Below are positions 23,148 through 38,993 of a stretch of DNA of 64,000 nt, in pieces (position 1 is the first letter of the stretch; each line of letters starts with the position of its first letter). Both the position numbers and the translations under genes were made by a program. The notes beneath the pieces were generated by a model. It was not told the DNA's origin and ran no database searches. It saw nothing but the letters and a program-made list of their open reading frames with translations. Source of the stretch: Zonotrichia leucophrys gambelii (taxonomy: Eukaryota; Chordata; Aves; Passeriformes; Passerellidae). The stretch spans positions 58,125,075 through 58,189,074 of the forward strand of contig NC_088172.1 in NCBI RefSeq assembly GCF_028769735.1, given 5' to 3'.

Positions 23148-23161
23148 GTTGCCTTAGTAAC
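23148..23161 (+). promoter_or_regulatory. GRM1: X-box (RFX-family binding site)
   Basis: The sequence gttgccttagtaac fits the X-box definition GTNRCC-N(0-3)-RGYAAC at every defined position. It lies about 180 bp downstream of the RE1-like site, at the edge of the island. RFX factors act in neurons and ciliated cells. Confidence 0.65.
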
Positions 23162-23814
23162 TAATATGTATTTTCCCCTACCTTCATGTGTGTGCCCCTG
23201 ACTGAATTACAGTTTTTGCCCCCTACACAAGGAAAAGTTAATCTAAACTGCAGAGTGCTTTTTTTTCTTCCTCTCTTCCCTGACCTTTAAATGACATTTC
23301 CCGTGGCTGGCAGGGCAGACCACTCGCTTTCTCTTTTTGCTCACGTTATGGATGGAGAAAGGAAATGTCTAAACTGCTAAAGATGCCTTCAGGTAATCAG
23401 AATGCAAAGAAAGGAGCGCTTGTCACTCTGCTTTCAGGACTGGGGCCGCTGGGGCCGGGCTAGGGCTCTTCTCCGACGAGCTGCCTACCCACAGAAACTT
23501 TTAAAACTTCCCGGGGGCAGAGGGGCTGTGTGTGCTGGCTGGAGACGTGGGAAGTAGCTGCCTTGGCTTGAAATGCAGGCGCAAAAAGGATTGTAGAAAC
23601 TCAACATATGTGAGTATGCATGATCGCATATCAAGGCAAAAAGTACATGATTTAATCCCTCTTGAAACTTCTTGTTGAGCGTCTTAGTGGAGCACATTGC
23701 CCTGGGCTTTTGAGAAAGCAGACATCTCTAACTGTGCAGGGTCGCTTTGTCGAGCTCAGGTTTGACATCAATTTCCTGGTTAGCCTGTTTTATCCCCTCT
23801 TTCTATGCCACCAG
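23162..23814 (+). other. GRM1: Inferred short first intron of GRM1 (5'UTR intron)
   Basis: This is the region between the island donors and the acceptor ctctttctatgccaccag|gtta at 23813-23814. No coding signal is seen. If the upstream donor (22352) is used, the intron is longer. Confidence 0.45.
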
Positions 23815-24978
<1,164 letters not shown>

Positions 24979-27900
24979 TAAATAAAAGTTAACAGATGGG
25001 AGCGGCTGCATGCGGGGCGGGCAGCCTCGCCCCTCCGGCCGTGGGGCTGATGCGCTCGCTCGCTACCATCGCCGGGAGTTTGACAAAACGGGATCAGGGC
25101 TCGGCAGGGACTCCGAGGTGACTAATCCTGACTCCCCGGGATTAGCTGCTGGCTTTGCTGAGTGTAAACTGATTTCCTGGCTCTGCGAATAGGGAGGAAA
25201 GAAACCTGAAAATCCCTCCCCTGGCCAGGTTGTCCCTGCACAGCCAGGTGCCGTGGGAAAGGGCAGGCAGAGTCTCATGCATCTTTTCTGCGGCTTGAGC
25301 AATAGTCAAAGCTATCGCTCTGAACAATCTGTTCATAGTCAACAGGTCTTCTTAATTTTAAATATCAAAAGAAAAATAGCTATAATAGCAGTTTCTTAAA
25401 GAGGAGACATTGGTTTATAACCAGGCTAGGTGGACCAACATAAATTGCAGCAGTAATTGCATTTGATAGAAAATAAACTTGTGATATATTATTGTGATAT
25501 TTCTGTAGTCCAGCTGTGGTCCTCAAAATGGGATTTTTAAGTATAAAATTGCAAATCTGCCCACATTATTGCTATAGCTTTGCAACTATTCTGTTTATCT
25601 GAGTGTATCTCCTGCATGGATTTGATTTTTATGATTCCCTGTGCTTACTGAGCTGACTCCACACCTTTCATTCTCACAGAGATGACTAAATAAAATGAGG
25701 TAAGAACATATATTGTGACCAAAAGAAAAAAAAAAAAAAGAAAAAGAATCTCCAGGAAGGGTTACATATTTACAACATTTAGAAGGGAACTGGATTGATC
25801 TGGACACAAAACCAGAAAATGCTGCAGTTTGAGGGGGCTGGGGCACAAGTGAGAGTATGAAGCAATGACCTGACATTTGCAGTTCATTTATGCCCTGTTC
25901 AGATGAGAAAATGAGCTGCTAGCAAGACTCCAACACAAGCTATTAAGATTTTCTATTGTTGACAGATATGATTAGATCCTGCGGAAGGCCAGCATGACAA
26001 ATAAACATGAAAGGGGTAAATTCTTTGTTGATCTAAACAGCCATCTCTCCCTTCAAGGCACTCTGGGGTGGTCTGCTAACTCACTGTGCCTGAAGAGTTA
26101 CCTCAAGGGACTGGCTGCATCTCTGTCCCACTCCTGCTAACATTAGTGGACCTCATCTCTTTTGGAACAGACAACACCCTCTGAAGGTTCATTTTAAAAA
26201 AAGCTCATTATAAGCAGCAATTTCAGTCATTGCTTGTGAGAAATTTTAATTTGATACCTATTTTTATAATGTTACTGACTGATGAAAAATAATTGTTGCA
26301 AGGTATTTTTAGACTTCTGAAGTGATACTTTTGAAAATAGGGGTAGCCCACAGGGCAGCACTTCTCTTAGGAAAGGTCACGACAATTTCACAGATCATGC
26401 AGCTTGAGATTCAGATTTGCTTTTTTGTTATTAGTCTGTGTCTGCCATTAATTTATTGTTAAATTAAAGCGAAAAATGTCACTGAAATTATGTAACAAGC
26501 TTTAACTTCACATTTCTTTCCAGACAGACAAGTTATTTACCCTACCCAATTGCTGTTGGGTAGATTCCAAAGACTTTTTTTCCTTCTATTTAAAGTGAAG
26601 TTAGTATTCATGAAAATCGGTGTAAATGGTTGCATTTTTGTTGTTTCAAATCCCCTACATTCACTGTATTGTTAAAAGTGAAATCATTCTTCAAACACAA
26701 CACAAAGCCACTCTGAATAATAGTCTGAGCAGAGCTGCTCCATCCATGCTATGTTTGGAAATAGGGGGATAAAGTGTAGTCAGAAACATTCCTCCTCCAC
26801 AATTACTCATAGGCCTCTACACAGTCTTTATGGTGGGCTGCAAAATGTGCTGGGAGGAATTCTGGGGTATCACTGGTTGGAGAATCTCTTCAGCAGAGGC
26901 TCTGAGGAAAGGGCATGTTTCTAGGAAATGCACAGATTGTGATATTGTGAAGAAGTTAATTGCTTTCCCTTCCAAGATCCAGTTTGGCCCCCTTTCCAGG
27001 TCAGGAATGCTGCTTTCTTCCTACCTGACCTCTGGTTCTCGTGGGACTGGACAACGTTTAGCTCTTGTGGGTGCCCAGCCACAAGGGGATGCAGTGAGAC
27101 CACTGAGCTGACTGACCGTGCCAGCAAGGCACACTGCTCAGTCCTCACTGACCAGGGCAGGGTCATGGAAACTGCCCAGGCACATGAGCCCTTTCCCAGC
27201 CTGAGCCATCCAGCTCCTCTGCTTACCCTTCCCCTGCTCCTGCAGCCCACCTGAAGCTGGCTGCATGCCCAAACCAATTCCTGGGTACACCATTATAGCT
27301 TTAATGATAATCAGAAATAAATAGCACACAATTTGTTGCCCAAGTTTCTTTACATGAAACCTGTACATGCCATAAGAATGAACATAGGGAGGTCATCCAT
27401 ATAGGAGGATGTCTTTAAGTAGTTTGCATTTGACATGGAAATTTATCCCTCATGTGCCAAAATGATAATTAATTAATGCTGATGACTTTTAACTACACTC
27501 AGTCTTCACACTCTGACAGGTGGAGAAGCTGCAGGGAGATGTGCCAGACCTGTTGGGGTTTTTTTACACAGTCGTTTATTGAGAAGGATAACCATTATCT
27601 GGGTAAAAAGTTCTTAGTCAATAAAATCTGTTTTCAAAGGTCCACATAATACGTTGCTCCTTTTAGATTAAAATTTACATATAAAACTCCACATTAAAGA
27701 AGAAAGGGGTTTAGTTATTTTATTATGTATCTCAAGCATAGTTGCCCATCATGTGAGTCAGTTTTTTCCCAGAGCGGGCAGCAGTCATTAAATGCTGCAA
27801 CAAATCTTTGCATCTGTCAGTGTAAGGCTGTATGACCATATAGTAGTTGCAAAGCATTTTCAAGACTAATTTTTTTTTTAAGTTTTCTTAAAAGATAATT

Positions 27901-30854
27901 CAATATTGGAGTTCTTGGCATGTCTGCATCTCAAATTTTAGGCTTGAAAATCATTCTTATCTTGAAATGCACCTAAGTGGATGCTTAGCTTTGAGCCCAA
28001 GCTTCCTATGGAAATCAAAGGCATCAAAAAGCACATTGGTTAAAATTGGGCACAATCCTTAGAGTGATAAGGGCAGAAGGAGTGACACTTGCCAAGAGTA
28101 ACTTTCCAAGTGAGATACTCTGGTCTTTAGCAAGATAACCTCAGAGTCAGGGGTTCTCAACTTAGACCTGGAAGCCACTGGTGCTTTGGTAGCACTGTGA
28201 AGAATTACAGGGGACACTTTCTTCCTTTCCTGGGGAAGAGCCCCCGGATTGCCCCCAGAACAAGGCAAGAGATAGCGAGCACCACTGCTGTGCTACTTCC
28301 ATGCTGAAGGCAGAGAAAATTAATTTCTGGGGTTGCCATAAGAAAATTCAGTGGTTATGAGATGGCTGTAGGTTAAACTGACTTCCAAAACCCACAGGAC
28401 AACTGCACGCTGGCTAGTGATCAGCATGAAGTCTCCAGCAAATCCCTCACTTTTCCTGTTCCTCTTGTGCAGGGAGCAGGAGAGATGGTGGTCTAAGTAG
28501 TCCTTTTATCACCTCATCTTCCAAGTACCCCACTTCTGAATAAGCTAATAGAAATACTTAGTGCCTGTCCCTGGATTCCATTTCAATCATTGCTTACCTG
28601 TTAGCCTTATAAAATGTATGTGAGCATTCATTTGAATGCTGTTAGCAATTTATGGACCATGCTTAATTGTACAAATACTCCTTTATAAACAGGATTTCCA
28701 TTCCAACAGATTAACATGCAGACTTTGCAGAAGCAACTTTGGAAATGGAGTGATTAAGATAATTGCACAAAATTTGGACTGTTTAGAAATTAATTTTAGA
28801 GAACAGTGAGATGTTTCTGGTCTTGATTAAATTTTGTCAGATTTGTATTGCCAGGCAGTTCCTTTTTCTTGAGTATAAGACTTAAAATGAGCTATGATGA
28901 AGCAGATGGCACAATTATAAAGATTTTCAGATCAAAGTAGATGGTAAGTATATTATCTTCACAATGATTTTTGATAACCTTTCTTCTGCACACTACCCAT
29001 TGTACAGGAAAATCATAAACGTGGTTATATGTGTTGGAAAGAGGATGGAAAGGAGAGAGTCCTGCACTTTATTGCAAATTTCACAAGAAAATTATGAATT
29101 TTCACAAGTTCATTTAGTAGAACCTACTAAAGTAGCTTTAGATATGGTGGAAGATAACACTTCTGTTTAAAGATAAGTGGGTCTATATTAAACAAATAGC
29201 TCAAAGGAATGATTTTCATAAAATTGTGTTTAATTTCTCGAAGGTGTTTCTGACAATGTTTTATTATTAATTCTGTGGTGTCACTCAGTGATAAATACTT
29301 TCTGATAAAATTACTGTCAGGCAACAGAATAAGGAATTCTAGTTCAAATGTTTGGAATTCTAGAGAGTGCAAATATTTCTGTAGATACCCAAAATTATAG
29401 AAATGCTCTAATAGGTGAAGCTCATGTAGTGGTATGAATTGTGCTGAGATGTGTGTTCATAAATGCAGCTTTCAATCTAATTTTTTTTTATGTTTAACTT
29501 GTTTTACTAATCATCTTCAGAGGCTTTATGATACGAAAAAAATGAAAGGCATATATCCCAAGGAAAACAGAAATTAGTTTCTAAACAAGTATCCCTATCT
29601 TGGATAGATCCCATTAATTGTATTGAATAGAAGGTGCTGGGAGAATAATTTTCATAGATTAACATTGGAAAAATTATGGTTGGTGACAAACACCATAGAG
29701 ATCAAGAGAAATTCCTTCTTGAAAATATATTGCTTTGCATTACTCCTAAATTCACAAATAGTATAGCTTTTCAACTGCACAACTGGCAGCTGCATGAGTT
29801 ATGTCAGCTCAAAAGGTTCATCGAACTCCTGTGCCTGCCTTCTCAGCAATACTGCTAGAGTTCATATTTATCAGTCAGCACAATGTGTTCATTTGTGCTT
29901 TATTTTTTTCTACATTATGTCCTTGCTATCAGATTTTTATGTCCTACAATCCTTGTTAACTCCTGCAGGTTTCTTGTCTCACTGAAGACTTTTAAAAATG
30001 TTAAATGACCTTAGCTTTCTCAAAAAGCTATGTCCAAATGCCTCTAAAATATACCTTTGAAACTAAAATTCATAACATGGAGGTGCTTGCGCTGAGGTTT
30101 CTTAGACAGAAAAACAAAAAGCTAAAAATATGGAGTAAAGTGGAGTAAAATATTATAACTAAAGCAGTGTCACCCTCTGAGAAGGATTCTTTAGGGGCCT
30201 GATACATCAGTGAGCTGGTAACAGTAGTGAGAGACCAGAAGCATTGCACCTGCCACATGCAGCCCAGAAAAATGCTGAGCAAAGTCATTACTAACTGGGG
30301 CTCCCTGACGCATGCGAAGCAACACAGGGATTTCGCTTTATCTTCTGGGTGGCAGAAGTGCTTGCTGCATAAACCACTGTCGCAGGTGGCAGTAATTAAC
30401 ATGTGTGCCCGCAGTCTGAGCTGGAGGGCCAGGAATCCATTGGACATGGTTGCACCTGAAATAACTGTCCTTTCACCCATGGGTATCTAAGGAATACTGA
30501 GGGTTATCACCAGGGGTGGTTGGAGAGAGGTGTGCAAGGCACAAATGCCATCCAGCAGGTAACCAGCTCAGGTTAGCAGTCTAATTTTTCAATAGTGTTT
30601 TCTCAAATACTAGTATTACTATTATTGCTATTAATATACATCTTAAAGAACAATTTCTAAATCTGGTTTGCCAGCAGAAAGTTGGCTGTTGAGAGAGAGG
30701 TTGAATGTAAAAAGGAACAAGAGCAAGACAGAACGTATCTCCACAGTTCCAGTCTGTAGCAAGTTCCCAAGTCTTAGGGCTACCAGCCACCCATGAACGT
30801 TTCCTTTAGGAGTTTGCCCAATCCCATTTTGTATCATTTACACTTTGGTCTCTA

Positions 30855-31115
30855 GACTAGAATGGTTAAGGTTGGAACAGACCACTGGAGGTCATCTAAT
30901 CCGGCCTCCCTGCTCAAGCAGGGTCCACTAAAGCATGTTACTCAGGATTTTGTCCAGATGGCTTTTATTTATATATCTCCTGAGGAGAAGATGCCACAAT
31001 CTTTCTGGTCAGCCTGTTCCAGTGCTCAGTAACATTCCCAGTAAAGAAGTTCTCCCTCAATCTTATAAATTAATTGTATCTTGTGTGAAGAAATGCTTCC
31101 TTAAAACTATTCTTT
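30855..31115 (-). repeat. CR1 LINE 3' end (old)
   Basis: The plus strand reads ggttggaacagaccactgga, ggtcatctaatccggcctcc, ctgctcaagcagggtccact, tcagcctgttccagtgctca and cagtaaagaagttctccctc. This is the ordered reverse complement of a CR1 3' end. Many substitutions and small indels show that it is old. Confidence 0.88.
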
Positions 31116-31189
31116 GATAACTGCATTACCTTCAGAAGTTCATACAAAAGTATTCATCATTTGTTAATCCTGATCATTATTCTGTACTT

Positions 31190-31640
31190 CTAATTCCAGT
31201 ATGAAATGTGGGCAAGCAAAGCTACATTCAGTATTCAGGGTGAGGGTACAGCATGGTTAAACTCCCTCATGAGGTAACAATTTCAGTATTGCTCTCAGAC
31301 CTTTCCTGATAAACTTACAGTTGTCCATTACTTTTTTAATTATCACCATGCACTGAATGAATGTTGTCACAAAATACCTTAAAATTACCACAAAATCTTC
31401 CTCGTAAATGGTAAGGTTTATTTCAGAGGCTGTTATACACAGGGTTATCCTTGTGTGTTACCCTTACTTTATTAACACAAATTGTATTTCCTACACTTTG
31501 GTTCCTATCTGTTAACCAATTAGTAATCCAGGACCTTCTGTTGTATCCTGTATTACCTCTATTTCTGTCAGAGACTTTAATAAGAGATCTCATCAAAAGC
31601 TTTCTTAAATCCTAAGTACTCTTAGTATAGTATTACTCAT
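31190..31640 (-). repeat. Possible continuation of an ancient CR1-type LINE
   Basis: Blocks such as ttaaccaattagtaatccag and catcaaaagctttcttaaat, in that order, resemble the reverse complement of CR1 reverse-transcriptase coding sequence (the NWL and DFSKAFD regions). The segment lies directly beyond the 3' end at 30855-31115 in the expected direction. It is strongly decayed and no frame is open, so the assignment is tentative. Confidence 0.45.
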
Positions 31641-34600
31641 ACGATTACCTGCTCCAAAATGAAGGTATTTAGCTTCTGAGATATGTGGGGGTTTTTCTGT
31701 AAAGTTATGTTAGTTTTTCCCTGTATGACATATTTATTTATTTGTACCTTAATGCTGTTTTGTCATTGTTCCTATCAATTAACTTTGTGAAGAAATATCT
31801 GAAGTCTGCAGAAATATCATGCCTGTTGTTCACTGGATTACTCTCTATGCCTCTCTACTCTCCATAAATTCAGTTAAAAATGAAAACTGATATGCGAAAA
31901 TATAAAATTGCTTTTTCTACTTTACTGCTTGCTTTTGTGCTAAGGCCCCTGTAACTGGTATTAACATGCCCCAATAGAAAATTAGCTGGTATTGAAAATT
32001 TGTTGAAGTCCACCTTAGAATTGGATTTGTTCTCAAATATGTTCTATTGACACTCAGAGTCAATGGATCATTTCTATCCTACATAAGGAATGACCATTGT
32101 GTGAGAACTGTCCTATCTGCCTTCACTGGCAGAGCAGACTGAGAGAATTAATTTAACTTTTCTGTTGTGGTTTTATCTTCCCTGAGTGCTCTCTTTATAT
32201 AATTGGCTATCATTGAATCTCAGGCTAGTTTCCCATTTCTTGAATATTTGAAGAATGGTGGGTTATTAGATTCTATGCCTTTATGTCTCAGAATTGTTTC
32301 ATCTTGCTTTTTTCTGGTTTCGTATTTCAATTGTCAAGGTATACTCTGTTTTCTTTCCCTCATTAGGGCACAACCTAGACTTTTCAAAGTATTTGTTTTA
32401 ATTTTATTTATTTGGTTTTGTTTGCTTTAGTAGCATTAGGAAATTTACTTTTTTGCTTTTTCATGCCAGCTTTTTAAATCCTTTTGGAACTTTGGCTCTG
32501 ACTATTCCTGGCTAGTCATTATGTAATTTTTTAGTATTTCAGTCTTTTGGCTTCTCCTTTTTATGTCCTTGAAATTAGCTTTCTCATCTTGATATAATTT
32601 ATTTTGCTTAGAATTAAACATTACTTTTACTGATTTTTTTATTTCACAGGCAGCTCTTTTTTGTCTTATCACTAAAGTGCAGTCACAATTGCAGACCACT
32701 TTTTGGATAGTTAAGTCTTAACAATTTGTATATGGCTTAAGACTAAATCAAGAGTTGTTTCTTCCTTTGTGAGTTCAGTGAGCAAATGAGTAACACAAGA
32801 AACACATGAAAAATAAACCAATACATAGTATGTAAGATTTGCCTTCATTTTTCATTATCTCACCTACAGTCTGACACTGCTACCTACAGATCCAGAGTGT
32901 CTTAATAGCATTTTGTGACATGGGCATTGTGCATCACAAGATGTTTCCTCTTCTGCTGAGCCACTGCCTAAGTGGTGTGTGTCTATCAAAAACCACATAT
33001 TTCATTTTACTGACAAGTCATATTGTTTGTTCTGTAGTATCACGGTCCTTTGTTCAAACAATTTTAATTCATCATCTCTCTTGAATATTTTTATAGACAA
33101 ATGAATTTCTTAAAGGATATTTGAATAATATTAACAGCCATGAATGGTTTATAAGCCCCTTGAAAGTGTGACAGCATTATTTTAAGCATGGGCATTTGGC
33201 AGTTCTGGTAGACAACGGAGAGAAGATCATGTCCTGTGCTGGTGCAGAGAGCAATAAGGCACCTATCAAATGCTCACTGAAGTTAATTGGTGGCCCTCTG
33301 TTGAGACCAGTGGATCCTGAATGGAGCTCAGCATGGCCATCAGATGTTGTCTTTTCAGGTTATTGAACTGACAATACTCAGAAAGCTGCAAAAATCTGCA
33401 GGGGTTGTGAATCCCACATCTAGGTGTATGCCATAGTTAATTGGGACTAGTGTAAGATTGTGTGAAAACAAAGCTGTGCTTGTTGGATTTGCATCGATAT
33501 TAGAGGACATTCAGATACATAACTTTTTCCTCCCAACTTAGAAGGAGGCTGAATCTAGTTCTTCCCATTCAAGTTCCCCAGTGAATTTAACACTTGCTTC
33601 TCTTTAAAAAATGTTTGAGGAACAAGCCTTCATTTTCTTAAATGAAGTTGTTTAACCAGCAACGTTCATCCTTATTAATCTGTTGGTACAGATGTGTTTG
33701 CACAAGCTAGTAATTTCCCAGACATTTATTCAAACAAAACTCATCCTGGAAAACAGCAATAAGAACCAGACATGAATATTGCTCAAATGACAGCTATTGG
33801 GAATCTGAATAAGTGTTCATAAATACTCTCTTAAAGTATTTGGCCACGCTGCATTGAACATTGAATATCTTTTCCTAGGTGGAGTAGAATGTAAAAGATA
33901 AATTTGCAATTAATTGTCAGGAAGTGAGAAAACCTTTGAAGCTTGTTTATGAGCTTTTCTTACCCATGTGGTGTTGTGGAAAGGCTTCAACAAATGAAAA
34001 TTTGACATGTAGAAGTTCATGCTGGGTATTGAAATTGGTGATCCTCCTCCTGAGAGTCTATTTCCCTAACTGCAAGTTCCACATGAGTAGATCTCAGTCT
34101 CTTGCCAAAACAGCAAAAATGTGAAACTGAATATTGGTAGTACTATTAAGAAATGCTGTGTTACAAGCACTGGAGAACTGTAGGATTATTTGGAAAGTAA
34201 AATCCCACTCATATTGAACTATTCATAACGGGTTACAGTGGCAGGCTGACAGCATTCTTTTGGAAGCTGCCCTTATTTTCCAGGCCATATATCCTGGGAG
34301 GATAAACCTATTCAGCATCAGATTAAAAACTCTACAGCTGTCAGCTATATGAAGCAAAGTGCTGAGCTGGGACAGCTGCTCCACTGGAACAAAAGTGTTG
34401 AAGATTTTGAGAAGGGAGAATGAGTCAGACAGCAGGCCTGACAGCAGCCCAGGCAGACTGGGTGTCACTTACTCCTTTCTTGTTCTCTTCCACCCTCAAG
34501 GAACTACAATTGTGGCTCTCAGGTGTCACTGCATTTCCAGTTAAATAGGCTTAACCTTCCTCTTTCAGGTGGATACCTGCACAACTCAAACCATTGTTTG

Positions 34601-37600
34601 TCCTCTGTCAAGTTAGACCAGGACACCAACATCTGACAACTCAGTCTGGGCCTACTAAGTGACATAGTGCCAGTGTGTGTCACCTAGGGGCAGAATTCCT
34701 TCCATTCCCACATAGTGCCAACCTGGAAATGTCATTACAACAGGAAGGTTCTGCAGGAGTTCCTTATGAATTTGTCACCAAACTCAGAAAGAGATAAACA
34801 ATACTCTATTAAACATATGCCCCTAACCATGAAGGACCAGTTGTGTCCTTCAGTGTTGGCATGCTGAAAAAGGCTAGGATAAGGATGTAGCAAAAGTGAC
34901 ATTGGGACACTAATGTGCAAAACTGATGCTCTGAAGTTGAGTGAGTCAACAGATATTGATTTCAATATATTACAGAGCAGCCAAAAATTGACTGTATTGA
35001 GTTATACCAAAAATCCAAACACAAAAGACAAATGAGCTATGCCAGACAGTTCTGGCTACCAAGAGAGCAATCCCCAGAATGATAGTAAGATGGTGATGCA
35101 GACTTCAGCTGACAAAAAACTGTAATTAAATTAAAACAAATCAGTGTGATGCTACGAAGAATAGCTCTTCTCAGCCGAACCTGATTTTATTCCCTGATGA
35201 AAATGCAAACTTGGTAGTTACAGATTGGAAGTGCAGATCAAGTATCTTAGATTTCTTTTCAGGCACTGAACTAGTCTTACAGAATATTTTCATTAAAAAA
35301 GCACTGGGCAATGTCAGAAAAACAGATGTCCCATAAATTTAAACTCAGCACACTGATCTCAGCAAGTCAAGGGTGACCATCAAGTGCAGCTTACACAGGA
35401 GAATTGTGTCCTTGAAAGAAGTCCTAATACACTTTATGATTATAGAGGAACTGCGTATAAAAAAAGTCCCAACCCAAAAGCTAATGTCACCCTTGAGAAA
35501 GTGGGAACTTCACCTCAATCTAAGGATGATTACTTTTAATGTTGGTATTTGTTCAGTTCTGTTGTCAACTTTTAAAAATCAATATTAAAATATTGAAAAG
35601 AGGTAGGGATAAACCTCTGAGTGATTTGAGGGCTGGAAAAAAGTACTTAATAACAGGAATCCAAACCAGATTAATCTGTCTGGTTTTTCAAAATGAGATG
35701 CAGTTTTATGTGACAAAAATGCTTCTTTTCCCCTAAGCAAACAAAGCTCTGCATCCTAATGGTTAAATGCACTGATTGCTGGTAAGCCAACAAATTCCAA
35801 TTAGAAAAAGACCAATGTTTTTATTTGTGCTGCTGATTAATCACTGAGATAAATGACTGAGGAAAGTTCAAACTTTTGATGTTGTCTAATCAAAATTAGC
35901 TGCAGATATTCCAGAACATTTTTATTTGAAACGCATGTCAATGGACACAGCACAGCTGGATCTGGAGCAAATATACGGGCTGGAATTTGATAGGTAGTAT
36001 GGACAGATAATAAGAGCAGATAATTCTTTTGTCATTAAATCTTGTTCATTTGTGAATAGTTTTAATTATGTAAGGAGGTGAGAAAAGAGTAGCTTAAAAT
36101 TTTGTTTATTCAGCTGCCTAGGAACTGTATCCTAACAAAGTATCCTGGGCTGTGGATACTGATTGTAGAGGAAGAGAAACTCAGGACAAAATAATCCCAT
36201 CAGTCAAATTCAGCCCACTGTTTCAGTTTACATGCAGTATTTTAAGTCAGTGTTTGTTCTCTCATCAGCAGTTGGTGCCTGTAATGCATTTTGCCCTTAA
36301 ACTACGGAGTCCCAGTTCCTACTGGTTTTCTTTGCTTGGGGGAAATTTCCATTTGCATGTGGAATTTATATTTCATTTATTCTCTTACTTGTGACACAGA
36401 TGTTGGCCCCTGTGACTGAAGAAAACTGCAAGTTTTCTAAAAAGATGCAATGACATTTTCCAGAGGTCTCACCAATTATAATATTGCTTTGTACCTGAAA
36501 TGATTTAATTTATGTGACAACCCATGCAAAGAAAATGAAAAAATTGAAAAACACTATGAAAGAAAGCTAGAACTTGATAGCTAGGTTAATTAACATTCTT
36601 ACCCAGCAGTTTTCCTAGAAATTAATTCAGTGCTGCATTTCCAATTATCTGTTTAAATTTTAACAGATGTAATATGGACATCAATATTTTCTGGTTGTTT
36701 CAGATCCCAACCAACATGTTATGACACAATCCCTTCATGCAATGAACATCTTAATGTCCTTTTCCAAGGCAACTTAGAGTATAGCCACGTTTGTAAAATC
36801 CTTTGTTCTTGTCACATCTACTTCTGACTTTTCTACTGAGTCCAAATATATGTGAAATAACACATTCCACCTTTGTCACAGATGTGTTGTTGTCTGTGAA
36901 GTGAGAAACAGGAATGCACTGGTACCATATCCAGAGTCACAGAGCTGCTTTTTATAGTTCGTATCCTGAGGACATATGAATAATAAAATTTTCTTCAAAG
37001 TTCTGGTAAAACATCTGTATTCAGAGCTGTGTTTGACTGTAATGAAGTCAGTAGGAGCTATTGACTGAAATTTAGCTGTGTTGATGCTGTGTGATGATCC
37101 TGTGAGAATGCTCTTGCTTGATCCCAAATGGCAAGTGAATGCTCTCTTAACTTTATGCACTTGGATTATGGAGGATAAGAACAAACCACACACTTAGACA
37201 ATACAGTTTCTGGGGGCAGATGGCCTCACAATAGTGCCCAGTGCCTCATAGGATGAGGCCAGGTGTGCTTATCTCACGTTGGAGACAGATTTTCTACTGA
37301 TAAAGCAGACATTTATAAGCCTTGTAAGGGACTCTGCAGTGGGTTAGTCTAGGGGGAATCCAAAGGGGCTAGAACTGTGCATATCAAGGGATTATGAAAA
37401 TTGATGAGTGGGTTAAATGAAGACAGGCTGCAACCCACTGGAGAAAAAAGGCCGGATTTTGGATGTGCTGTTTTGAAATCACAGTAAAAGCTAGTTGCTG
37501 CTGTCTTAATCTAAAGTGGAGTGCTGAAGTAAACTGATTAGGTTGGGTTTCTAACTTCTAATTATTTTCTAATTTTATGAATAGAAGATCAAGGTAATTA

Positions 37601-38865
37601 AGCAGCTAACTGAATGTTGAAACTTAATTGCATTTGCCCGTGTAAAAGCTATGATTTATTTTTAAGTATTTTGTTTATTTTGCTTTAATTACTCATTTGC
37701 TATACTGGATTACACTTTGGTAAATGTCACCTGGATTTTTTTCCTCTCTCTCTGTTCTAATGGATAATCTTAGAGTGCTAATTGGTATGTGCTTAAATTC
37801 TCAAGCTTAGGCAGCTCTTTTATCATAATACATGCAGGACAATAACGCACAAAGCAGAAAAAGAAAGAAACTACTTCTGTGTCTCTGCCACACAAAGATT
37901 TCTGATGTAAAAGGCTTTTTTGGTGTTGCCAGGCTTCTTCTACTTCTACAAACTTTAACTCCCAAGGATGCTATCTTAAATTGTCTAGCCTCTAACAAAT
38001 ACTAATTTAAAATTTGGAACACACAATGCTTTGTGAAACAGAAATTAAAAAAAGATATAGATCATATTTAGAATAAGCCCTATCTGTGCTTCATTTCTTA
38101 GGAGGCAGGTTTCATTTTCTAACAGCAGCATGCAGAAGGTGACTGGAAGTGACCATTAAAGGGCACTGGGCTGCCTTGTTTCGGGGGGAAATTTGTTGAT
38201 GTGACAGGGTTTTTGTTGAATCATTTGCTTTTGCTAAATCAGCACCTTAGAAATAGGAAAATATCCTACAGGAATCTTCTAATTGTCTCTGCCTCTGACT
38301 CCAGGTCTCATCATCCCATCCCATAATAATCATAGCCAGCACCTTTCTGTATGTTGTCTCCTAGTCTTTCCGAGGACTCCCTCTCCCAGGCTAGTATCTC
38401 AGAATCCATATTGATATTTAGAACAATCTCTAAAAAGCTCAATTAGCTTTTTATTGTTTTCAGAAGGTAGTTCTGGAAAAGAAGACAAGTACTGCAAAAT
38501 CACTCATCTTCAGTGCTGCTCTTTTCATGTTTTTAACATAATCCACCAGATTTTTGTGGCTTGGAAAACAAGGCATAAGCACCTCTGAACCACACAGAAT
38601 GTATAATCATGCCCTCAATCAATAGCAAGTACATTTTCTTTAGACTGAAAAACAAAATGCCTAAGCTGAGCTGAAAGCTTAGTTTTCAGACAGGTAAAGA
38701 ATTGGAAAAAAAGCTTTGTAGTCATTACAATTAGATCATCATTGGGTTTTTTCCCTCTAGATTATTTTAATATAAGAATAACTTTCAATTTGATTTCATT
38801 GATGTTCACTGAAGATTTGCCACTGATTTGTTTAGGAAGAAGTTTGGTTTTAATTATTATACAAA

Positions 38866-38988
38866 ATAATATAATATAATATAATATAATATAATATAAT
38901 ATAATATAATATAATATAATATAATATAATATAATATAATATAATATAATATAATATAATATAATATAATATAATATAATATAATATA
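38866..38988 (+). repeat. (ATAAT)n pentanucleotide satellite, about 24 copies
   Basis: This is a perfect period-5 array of ataat. It joins a period-7 array through the short GC-containing interruption acggta. Confidence 0.97.
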
Positions 38989-38993
38989 TACGG

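Noticed and set aside
32200..32700. T-rich segment possibly continuing an ancient LINE
   Set aside because: Some word-level resemblance to old CR1-type sequence, but too weak and too AT-rich to support by eye.
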